Both the position numbers and the translations under genes were made by a program. The notes beneath the pieces were generated by a model. That model saw nothing but the letters and a program-made list of their open reading frames with translations, was not told the DNA's origin and searched no databases. From positions 186,001 to 250,000 of the forward strand of contig NZ_CP108106.1 of NCBI RefSeq assembly GCF_041435195.1: a DNA stretch of 64,000 nucleotides, written 5' to 3'. Below, in pieces: positions 57,319 to 64,000 of the stretch. The number at the start of each line of letters is the position of its first letter. Position 1 is the first letter of the stretch. Source of the DNA: Streptomyces sp. NBC_00224. GTDB taxonomy: Bacteria; Actinomycetota; Actinomycetes; Streptomycetales; Streptomycetaceae.

Positions 57319-58782
57319 GCAATGCCGTTGCGTTACGGGCTTGCGGGTTGGGGTCTTGTGATGAGGACCGCTTGAGGTCCGGTGCGGGTCGGCTGTGGCC
57401 AGGAACGGTGTTCAGTTCGCTTGAGGTGGTAGTTGGACATCTTGCGTTTCACCACGCGGGGCTGGCTGCGGAGGCGTCTGACGGGCAGGAGCCGCTCCAG
57501 GAGGTCCTGCTCGAGCATCACCAGTGCTCTGACCAGGAGGGCAGGGGGAAAAACTGCCCGGCGTGACGGTCACGCTGCGCCGGGCAGAGCGCAGGGTTTC
57601 GGTGAAGGAGACCCGGTCAGGGTCCAAGCCACGGGTGACAGCCGTTCTCAGCATGAGTTCCCGCAGAGCGTGGTGGACCAGCAGGTGTGCCCAGATCTGC
57701 TGGTGAATACCGTCGGGTGTTTTGCTGCTGAGTACGACGCGTGCGCCACGCTGATGGGTCTTGATCTCGGCGAAAACGGACTCGATCTCCCAGCGTTCGC
57801 GGTAGAGCGCGGCCAGCTGCCGGGCAGGATACCGTCGGGCGTCCAGCAGGCTGGTGACCAGGCGATAGCCGTCGGTCTCACCCTCACCAGCCCGGTCCCT
57901 GAGCCCGTAGGCCAGGACACGGACCACAACCGGCTCCTTGCGGGCCGGGCTGCTGCTCGCTCTGATGTGTGAGAGCCATGACCCGTCGCGGAACTGTTTG
58001 GTGACGGGCAGGACGCGGTTGGCGGGCACCCGCCACAGCAGGTCGGCGCCGGTGGCTGTGAACGCCTGCCACAAAGGGACGCCGAGGAACTCACGGTCGG
58101 CCAGTACCAGCTGACCTGGGCTGGTCGAACGCGGCAGGCGGCCTACCAGAGTGACTTCCCCGGTGCGGCAGCCAGCCAGTTCCGCGTCCAGCACTGCATG
58201 GCTGCCGATCTCCACCAGAGCTGCCATTCGCACTTGCGGAAACGCGCTCCTGCCCGACCCGCGGCCACTGCCCGGACGTCCGAAGGCAGTCTCGTTGGCT
58301 TCACTGTCCGCGACGTCCCAGCACGTGCCGTCGACGGCGAGCAGCCGCAAGCCCCGCCAGAACGCGCCGGGCGTCGCCTCGGTCGCCATGGGCTTCGCGG
58401 TCGTGGCGAACAACACCCGCAGCGGCTCGGAGCCCAGCCGCTGCCGGGCCCTGAACAGTGAGGACTTCGCCGGAACACGCCAGTTGCCCAGCAGCCCCGA
58501 GCTCCGCAAGCCATCGACGAGATGGCGCATCACTTCCAGATACGGGGCAGGTGAGAACAGGGCCAACGCCAGCACGAAGTACACCACCAGCCGCGCGGGA
58601 AGCAGCCGCTGACGTCGCTCGGCACGTCCGCACGCCGCCACCACCCGGTCCACCAAACCTGGCGGATACACCCAGGTCAACAGGCCGAGACCCGATAAGT
58701 CAGACACACTCGCAGCCATCCGAACCACCCCCGGGACGAACTGCCAAGCACAGTACGCCTACAGCGAAGGCAACGGCATTGC
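57319..58782 (-). mobile_element. IS4-family insertion sequence, complete, with target duplication
   Basis: A 1464-bp element bounded by inverted ends GCAATGCCGTTGC (57319-57331) and its complement at 58770-58782. The direct repeat GTCTAAAG flanks it at 57311-57318 and 58783-58790, an 8-bp target duplication. One transposase gene is inside. The perfect duplication indicates a fairly recent insertion, placed so that the preceding gene's TAA stop is part of the duplicated target. Confidence 0.9.
57412..58728 (-). CDS. IS4-family transposase, C-terminus frameshifted
   Basis: A 438-residue DDE transposase. The first Asp is in LRLLAVDGTCWDV, the second in QLVLADREFLG, and the third acidic residue in the IS4 signature Y-x2-R-x3-E-x6-K (YRERWEIESVFAEIK). 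After SVTVTPGSFSP the frame is atypical. Removing one base near the A5 run at 57549-57553 would switch to the frame that encodes MLEQDLLERLLPVRRLRSQP then RVVKRKMSNYHLKRTEHRSW, the normal family C-terminus ending near 57333. The catalytic core is complete, so activity is uncertain rather than excluded. GTG at 58728 or ATG at 58719 can start it. Confidence 0.88.
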   Translation of the reverse strand: MVRMAASVSDLSGLGLLTWVYPPGLVDRVVAACGRAERRQRLLPARLVVYFVLALALFSPAPYLEVMRHLVDGLRSSGLLGNWRVPAKSSLFRARQRLGSEPLRVLFATTAKPMATEATPGAFWRGLRLLAVDGTCWDVADSEANETAFGRPGSGRGSGRSAFPQVRMAALVEIGSHAVLDAELAGCRTGEVTLVGRLPRSTSPGQLVLADREFLGVPLWQAFTATGADLLWRVPANRVLPVTKQFRDGSWLSHIRASSSPARKEPVVVRVLAYGLRDRAGEGETDGYRLVTSLLDARRYPARQLAALYRERWEIESVFAEIKTHQRGARVVLSSKTPDGIHQQIWAHLLVHHALRELMLRTAVTRGLDPDRVSFTETLRSARRSVTVTPGSFSPCPPGQSTGDARAGPPGAAPARQTPPQPAPRGETQDVQLPPQAN

Positions 58783-58828
58783 GTCTAAAGGGTGTTGCAC
58801 AAGGCTCTGAGCTGGGCATCTCCCGTGT

Positions 58829-59599
58829 ATGGCTGGGGTGTTAAGGGCTAATCGGGTGTGGGTGGAGACGTTCACGGGGCTGCGGTTGACGCAGTTCTCG
58901 GGTCTGTTGAAGGTGGTGCGGGAGCGGGGCGGCAACGGCACCCTGCGGGGCCGGCCGTGGTCTCTGCCGCTGGCCGAGCGGGTGCTGATGGTCGCGGTGT
59001 ACTACCGCACGAACTTGACCATGCGGCAGCTGCGCCCGCTGTTCGGTGTCTCCTCCTCCACTGTGTGCCGGGTCGTCCAGCGTCTGGGTCCGCTGCTCGC
59101 GATCGAGCCCGCCGGCCGCCCGGTGGACGCGGCGGACCGGTTGTGGATCGTGGACGGGACGCTGATCCCGGTGCGGGACCGGAGTGTGGCGGCCTCCAGC
59201 CGCAACTACCGATTCTCCGTAAACGTGCAGGTCGTCGTGGACGCTGATACCCGGCTGGTGATCACGGCGGCGCGGCCGGTGCCGGGCACCACCGCGGACG
59301 CTCACGCCTGGCGGGCGTCCGGGCTGAGCCGGCACTGCCGGGGTGTGACCATGCTGGGCGACGGTGCCTACCTCAACTGCGGGATGGCGGTACCGCACCG
59401 CAAACGCCCGGGACGGGCTCTGCTACAGGCCGAGGAGGACGACAACGCCGAACACCGCAAGGTCCGCGCCCGCGTCGAGCACGTCATCGGCCGGTTGAAG
59501 AACTACAAGATCCTGCGCGACTGCCGCCAGCGGGGCGACGGGGTCCGACACGCCATGCTCGGCATCGCCCGACTGCACAACCTCGCTCTCACGGGATAG
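58829..59599 (+). CDS. IS5-family transposase
   Basis: A 256-residue transposase. The N-terminal helix-turn-helix (LTMRQLRPLFGVSSSTVCRV) precedes a DDE core with WIVDGTLIPV, TMLGDGAYLNCG and RARVEHVIGRLKNYKIL. The gene is complete, with ATG at 58829. A left end may start at about 58791 (GGTGTTGCACAAGGC), directly after the IS4 target duplication; no matching right end was found after the stop, so the element may be truncated on that side. Confidence 0.9.
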   Translation: MAGVLRANRVWVETFTGLRLTQFSGLLKVVRERGGNGTLRGRPWSLPLAERVLMVAVYYRTNLTMRQLRPLFGVSSSTVCRVVQRLGPLLAIEPAGRPVDAADRLWIVDGTLIPVRDRSVAASSRNYRFSVNVQVVVDADTRLVITAARPVPGTTADAHAWRASGLSRHCRGVTMLGDGAYLNCGMAVPHRKRPGRALLQAEEDDNAEHRKVRARVEHVIGRLKNYKILRDCRQRGDGVRHAMLGIARLHNLALTG

Positions 59600-59668
59600 C
59601 TTCTGCCGCATACGAGACCTGAGAGGTCCCCGGGAGACGGCTCCCCCCCTCGCAGTCTCGGAGGAGAA

Positions 59669-60100
59669 TCAGGCGAGGCAGAACTCGTTGCCCTCGATGT
59701 CCTGCATCGTGATGCACGACTCGTTGACGCCATCGGCGCGCTGCGTCAGCACGTGTTTCGCGCCGAGCGCCATCAGCCGTGCGCATTCGGCCTCGAGTGT
59801 GGCCAGGCGCTCGTCACCCACGAGCCCTGTGCCGACCCGCACATCAAGATGCACCCGGTTCTTGACGACCTTGCCTTCGGGAACTCGCTGGAAGAGCAGG
59901 CGCGGGGCCACACCCGAGGGATCAGCGCACGCGAAGTAGACCTCCTCCTCAGGCGGCAGCGAGTGGTGGTACTCCTCCCACGTGGCAAAGCCCTCCGGGA
60001 CTGTCGGTACGACGTACCCCAGCACCTCGCACCAGAAGGCGGCGAGGCGCGCAGGTTCCGCACAGTCGAAGGTCACTTGGAACTGCTTGATCGTTGACAT
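59669..60100 (-). CDS. VOC-family (glyoxalase-like) protein
   Basis: A 143-residue single-unit vicinal-oxygen-chelate protein: FQVTFDCAEPARLAAFWCEV, LLFQRVPEGKVVKNRVHLDV, then LEAECARLMALGAKHVLTQR and MQDIEGNEFCLA. It resembles the glyoxalase-like Streptomyces family with the KNRVHLDV motif. Metal ligands may be the histidine in HLDV and the glutamate in GNEFCL. The substrate is unknown. ATG at 60100. A single gene between an IS and an exporter. Confidence 0.88.
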   Translation of the reverse strand: MSTIKQFQVTFDCAEPARLAAFWCEVLGYVVPTVPEGFATWEEYHHSLPPEEEVYFACADPSGVAPRLLFQRVPEGKVVKNRVHLDVRVGTGLVGDERLATLEAECARLMALGAKHVLTQRADGVNESCITMQDIEGNEFCLA

Positions 60101-60286
60101 CGGCGCACGATAACAGGGGCCCCGCTCATCTCCCCGGGCGGGTGGATCCACACGTTGCCGGGAAGACAGCCCCTGCCATCCGCTGCTGTGTCGTGCGGTC
60201 ACAGGGGTGAACCGAGGTCGGCGCCTCTCCCAAAGGGTGGGACCCAGGATCCGATCTCAGCCTGAACGAGGCCACCCAGGGGTGGT

Positions 60287-61765
60287 TCAGTCGGCCTGAT
60301 TGTTGGCCTGCTTGGGCAGGCAGAACATCAGGCCCCACATCAGGGCGAGGAGGCTGCCGACCCACCACAGCACGGTGATGAACGCGTCGCGGTTGAGTCC
60401 GGCGTCAGCAGAGCCGCCGGTGGTGGCGAAGAACACCAGGGCGGTCAGCGCGGTACCAAGGGCGATGCCCAGGTGCATGACGGTATTGAACAGGCCCGAG
60501 GCCGACCCGGCGTCCTCGTGCGGGACCCTGGCCAGCGACATGTCGGCGAGCGGGCCGCCGACCATGCCGAGGCCGAAGCCGATCAGTACCACCGGAGCGG
60601 TCATCGCCAGCAGGGTCAGGTCCGCCTGGCCTGCGTCGACCTGGAGCCCGTAGGCAGCCATCGAGGCGAGCGTGATGAGGGCTCCGGCCTGCGGCAGGCG
60701 GCGGGCGAAGCGCCCGCCGCTCTTCGCCGTGACCGTCGCGCCAGCCAGCTCTCCGAGGGAGAGCAGCACGAAGGCGAGGGCCGCGTGGAAGGGGCTCATG
60801 CCCAGTCCGCGCTGGAGGTAGAGCGTCCAGGTCATGAAGAACAGCCCGCACAGAAGGCCGTGCACCAGCTGCGCGGCCATGCCGCCGGAGAACTGCCGAC
60901 TCCGGAAGAGGGGCAGGGCCACGAGGGGTGCGTTGTTCTGCTTGCGCTGCTGGTGGCGCAGGAAGACACCGAGGACGAGGAGCCCGGCGGCGAGCAGGGC
61001 GAAGCACCACAGCGGCCAGTGATGGAGGTGCCCCTCGGTGAGCGGGAAGACGATCAGGACGATTGCCAGTGCGGACAGCAGCATGCCGGTGAGGTCGAGC
61101 CGGTCGGCCTTCTTCACGGTCGACTCGGGGATGAACGTGCGCCCCAGGAGGAGCACGGCGAGGCCGACGGGCACGTTGACCAGGAAGATCGGCCGCCAGG
61201 ACAGCCCGAACAGGTCCGTCTCGGTCAGCAGACCGCCCATCACCGGGCCCAGGACGTTAGCGAGCGACATGACGGCCCCGTACAGACCGAACACTTTGCT
61301 GCGGTTCTGCCCCTCGAAGGTGACATGGAGGGTGGCCAGGATCTGGGGGATCATCAGGGCCACTCCCGCGCCCTGGAGCATGCGGGCGCCGATCAGCACG
61401 CCCGGCCCGGCAGCAAGGCCGCACAGCAGCGAGGCCGTGGTGAACACGACGGTGCCGATGAGGAGGATCTTTCGCCGGCCGTGGAGGTCTCCGAGGCGTC
61501 CGCCGGTGATCAGCCCGATGGCGACGGGCAGTGAATAGCCAGTGGTCAGCCACTGGACCGCGTCCGGTCCGGCGCCGGTCGACTCCTGGATCGCGGGCAG
61601 GGCGGTCAGGACGACCGACTGGTCGATCATGTCCATCAGTTCGGCGCCCAGCAGCACCAAGACGGCGATCCAGGCAGCCAAGCCCATCTTCGACAGCCTG
61701 GTTGCTGGGTGGGTTGGGGGCTGGGTGGTGTGCTGCGGCTCGTTGTCGAGCGCGGAGGAAGACAC
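60287..61765 (-). CDS. DHA2-family MFS exporter
   Basis: A 492-residue major facilitator with about 14 membrane helices. The N-terminal helix is AAWIAVLVLLGAELMDMIDQ, with SVVLTALPAIQES, motif A GGRLGDLHGRRKIL and motif C VMSLANVLGPVMGGLL. It probably exports drugs or metabolites by proton antiport. GTG at 61765 is chosen because CAGGAG lies upstream and the leader beyond is not membrane-like. No regulator gene is adjacent, unlike the HxlR-linked exporter at 54828. Confidence 0.92.
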   Translation of the reverse strand: MSSSALDNEPQHTTQPPTHPATRLSKMGLAAWIAVLVLLGAELMDMIDQSVVLTALPAIQESTGAGPDAVQWLTTGYSLPVAIGLITGGRLGDLHGRRKILLIGTVVFTTASLLCGLAAGPGVLIGARMLQGAGVALMIPQILATLHVTFEGQNRSKVFGLYGAVMSLANVLGPVMGGLLTETDLFGLSWRPIFLVNVPVGLAVLLLGRTFIPESTVKKADRLDLTGMLLSALAIVLIVFPLTEGHLHHWPLWCFALLAAGLLVLGVFLRHQQRKQNNAPLVALPLFRSRQFSGGMAAQLVHGLLCGLFFMTWTLYLQRGLGMSPFHAALAFVLLSLGELAGATVTAKSGGRFARRLPQAGALITLASMAAYGLQVDAGQADLTLLAMTAPVVLIGFGLGMVGGPLADMSLARVPHEDAGSASGLFNTVMHLGIALGTALTALVFFATTGGSADAGLNRDAFITVLWWVGSLLALMWGLMFCLPKQANNQAD

Positions 61766-62528
61766 GACAGGAAACTCCTGATCCAAAGGAATCGGGGAGC
61801 CCTGCCGACAGCCGCACCGGGGCCGGAAAACACGAAACCCGGGGCAGACGGCAGAGCTGCACCCGGGAAATGACAGAAGACTGCAGGGATGGATGACGCA
61901 ACTCAGGCCAGCGCGACGTCCGCCCTCGGACACGTGCGACACAACAGCACGCGGGGAACACGGACGACTACATGGCCTGGTTAATAGGACGTCACCTCAA
62001 GATCGACACAGAAGGAACAGGAAATCCGGTCACTGCCGCCGAAGCCTCCGGCGCAGGACCTCGTCTACGGTACGACACCCCCGGGCCCTTCGCACATCAG
62101 ATACTGCGTCTCCATCCCTCGCCTACGCCTGTCGACCTCACGCATCCGTTTCCGCCACGAAGCTGAAACATCCCCTGACTGGCACGCGGCTCACGCCCCC
62201 AGTCGCGGTGAGCTGATCCTGAGCATCGGATTTGTCCGCCCGGGCCAGATATCGCGCTCAGTCACATATCTCCGTGACGACCGAGCGTGAGGGGCAGTCC
62301 AGACCGTCCGCCCGCGAGGCTCGCAGCGCAATGCGGAGTTCCGCCGCGACTGCCGTCATGGCCGGCCGCGCCGCCACCGGGGAACCGTGCCACGGCCCGG
62401 CTCAGACCCCGTTCGATGAACGTCCGGCGCCCGCCTGGGGTACTGCCACCGGCGCGGGGCGGGCTGGCCGGTCTGGGTCAGGCGGTCGTGACGTGCGAGG
62501 TGGTCCGGCACGGCGGAGTCTGGAAATC
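61766..62528. other. Gap without a supported gene
   Basis: Upstream region of the exporter and of the coiled-coil gene; it should contain both promoters. Open frames are arginine- and proline-rich and unrecognised. No strong hairpin seen. Confidence 0.4.
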
Positions 62529-63472
62529 ATGCAGCGCAAGGGTGAGCAGGCAGGCGCAGGCCATGACGTGGAAGCGGTTCTCGACGAGCTGTACCTCACA
62601 CCACCGCCCGCCTTTGTGGTCCGCCGTGAGGAGCTGGCTGCCGCGGCGCAGGCGGCAGGCGGCAGGCGGCAGGCGATGTCAACGGTGCCCGCCGCATCCA
62701 CGCCGCCCGCCGCCCCACACTCGCGGCCTGGGCCGCGAACCTTCTGCTGCGCACCCGGCCTGAGGAGAGCGGGCGTTTCATGGAGTTGGGGCGGGCGCTG
62801 CGGGAGGCCTACGAGTCCATGGACGCCGACGGGATCCATGAGCTGTCCCAGCGGCGCCGGAGCGTCGTCTCGGCGCTGTCCCGGCAGGCGGCCGAGCTGG
62901 CCCAGGAGGCGGGCCACCGGCTGTCCGATACGACGCAGCAGGATGTGGAATCCACCCTGCGCGCCGTACTCGCCGATCAAGACGCGGCAGACCAGTGGGC
63001 CACGGGCCGCCTGCAGTCATCGCTCACTCCCCCTTCAACCTTTCCCTCACCCACGACCCCGGCGGCATCCTCATCGGCCAAACCGTCCCCATCCAAGGCC
63101 TCAAGGTTGGCTTCACGCACACAGGCGAAGGCCGAACGCGCCGACCGGGGCCGACAGCGGCACGAAGAACTCGCCCAGGCCAAAAAGGCAGCCGAGGCAG
63201 CCCAGCAGCGCCTGCGTGACCAGCGCGCGAAACACGCCCAGGCGGGCGAGATCCTTCAGCGGGCACGCACCCGCCACGACCAGGCTCGCCAACAGGCATC
63301 GGCCCTTGAACAGCAACTTCAGCGCGCACAGGCACAACTCCAGCGCGCCGAACACGAACACCAGAAAGCCCAAGCACGGCATCAAGCCACCGCCGACGCC
63401 CTGGCCGAGACCGAGCAGTCCGCACGAAAGGCCGCCCAGAGAGTCGAACACCTGACTGCAGCGACTAAATAG
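62529..63472 (+). pseudogene. Coiled-coil hypothetical protein broken by a 7-bp tandem repeat
   Basis: The first part (HDVEAVLDELYLTPPPAFVV, then RREELAAAAQAAGG) and the second, in another frame (HAARRPTLAAWAANLLLRTR, then MELGRALREAYESMDADGIH, and a long Gln/Ala coiled coil to the stop), belong to one Streptomyces protein family commonly found before an ATP-dependent DNA ligase gene. The break lies at four copies of GCAGGCG (62648-62675). With two copies the reading would pass as AAAQAAGDVNGARRIHAARR, which fits the family. A downstream start (ATG 62780) could still yield the C-terminal 230 residues. Confidence 0.78.
62648..62675 (+). repeat. Four tandem copies of GCAGGCG
   Basis: Four perfect 7-bp units in the coiled-coil gene. 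Two or five copies keep the reading frame; the four observed break it. Confidence 0.9.
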
Positions 63473-63576
63473 GACAGTGCGCCGACAACAGCACGATCAG
63501 CCATTCGCGCCAGCCGCAGGCACTGGACGCGGCTTTCGACGCGCAGGCCGGGCCTGTCCGGCGTAGAGGTGACCGT

Positions 63577-64000
63577 GTGGTCCTCAACCCTCCGATCGAG
63601 CCGATGCTTGCCCAAGCCCGGCGGGAACTACCACCCGACGGGGCGCTGCCCGGCACGCTGCAGTTCGAGCATAAACCAGACGGATTCCGGGCCGTCGTCT
63701 TCGCGCGCACCGACCTGGTCCGGGTGCAGTCCCGCCAGGGCACGGATCTGAACCCCGCGTTCCCCGACATCGCCCAGGCCGCGGCACAGCTTGGCGAGGA
63801 CCTTGTCCTGGACGGTGAGCTGGTCGTGGCCCACGAGGGGCGGCTGGACTTCGGCGAGCTGCAGCGCCGCGCCCGCCGCAGCGGCCGCAGCGCCGTCCAG
63901 GCGACCGCCGAACACCCGGCCTATCTGATCGTGTTCGACGTCCTGGAGGCCGCCGGAACCGAACTCGTCGCCCGGCCGTACCGAGAGCGCCGCGCCCTGC
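63577..64000 (+). CDS. ATP-dependent DNA ligase, N-terminal part (cut by window end)
   Basis: The first 141 residues of a LigC/LigD-type ligase adenylation domain. PPIEPMLAQARRELPPDGAL leads to the active-site lysine in QFEHKPDGFRAVVFARTD (KxDG), then GTDLNPAFPDIAQAA, LVLDGELVVAHEGRLDFGEL and YLIVFDVLEA (motif IIIa-like). It would seal nicks using ATP, often in non-homologous end joining or repair. GTG at 63577 has AGAGGTG upstream. It lies about 100 bases after the coiled-coil gene, the usual neighbour. The C-terminal OB domain is beyond the window. Confidence 0.88.
   Translation, partial: MVLNPPIEPMLAQARRELPPDGALPGTLQFEHKPDGFRAVVFARTDLVRVQSRQGTDLNPAFPDIAQAAAQLGEDLVLDGELVVAHEGRLDFGELQRRARRSGRSAVQATAEHPAYLIVFDVLEAAGTELVARPYRERRAL

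Overview
The window looks like Streptomyces, or a close filamentous actinomycete. GC content is high, codon third positions are almost all G or C, GTG starts are common, and several families are typical of the genus (DUF6233, DUF2637, PucR, EACC1, the C-terminal part of a large NACHT NTPase, a large multidomain xylanase). No rRNA, tRNA, CRISPR array or replication gene was found. Gene density is low, and roughly twenty truncated or frameshifted genes and IS remnants are mixed among intact genes. That suggests an accessory region such as a chromosome arm or a large linear plasmid, but this is inference.

Layout. 0.7-5 kb: small Streptomyces-specific proteins and a DUF2637 membrane protein of the kind carried by integrative or conjugative elements. 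5.4-7.7 kb: a two-gene unit of a Ser/Thr kinase and a membrane protein with nineteen 12-residue repeats. 7.9-15 kb: a graveyard (WD40, hydrolase, HNH nuclease and methyltransferase fragments) around an intact PIN-domain protein, a coiled-coil protein, a secreted protein and a HAD phosphatase. 15.8-19.3 kb: a fatty-acid desaturase and its ferredoxin-type reductase, divergent from a PucR regulator. 19.7-26.2 kb: a one-cysteine thioredoxin-like protein, a DNA-ligase fragment, an EACC1/caspase-WD40 conflict-type pair, and secreted AMIN-like and ricin-type proteins. 27-30 kb: a decayed IS21 element and a NACHT fragment. 30-39 kb: a DUF4241 protein and then a plant-cell-wall locus.

The plant-cell-wall locus (31.9-39.0 kb) is the most striking. 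An ECF sigma factor, whose own chain carries an anti-sigma-like zinc motif, hydrophobic segments and an AbfB (CBM42) arabinose-binding module, sits upstream on the same strand of a GH10-CBM13-GH62 xylanase/arabinofuranosidase. That gene is followed closely by a GH74 xyloglucanase, which carries one frameshift. The arrangement suggests a single-polypeptide sensor that reads arabinoxylan and drives its degradation.

39.7-49.1 kb is ordinary metabolism and regulation. A LysR regulator is divergent from a quinone-oxidoreductase/peptidase S51/AhpD-like cluster. Next come a DUF1963-like protein, a tautomerase divergent from an SDR, and a LysR gene with an internal deletion. 49-54 kb is sparse: a zinc-ribbon protein, a YbdK-type glutamate-cysteine ligase, and IS701, IS1182 and PRC-barrel fragments. 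54.2-64 kb holds an HxlR regulator divergent from a DHA2 exporter, a complete IS4-family insertion with 8-bp target duplications placed exactly at a stop codon, an IS5-family copy, a VOC protein, a second DHA2 exporter, a coiled-coil gene broken by a 7-bp tandem repeat, and the start of an ATP-dependent DNA ligase cut by the window end.

All calls come from reading the sequence. No database search was possible, so family names rest on recognised motifs and remembered family sequences.
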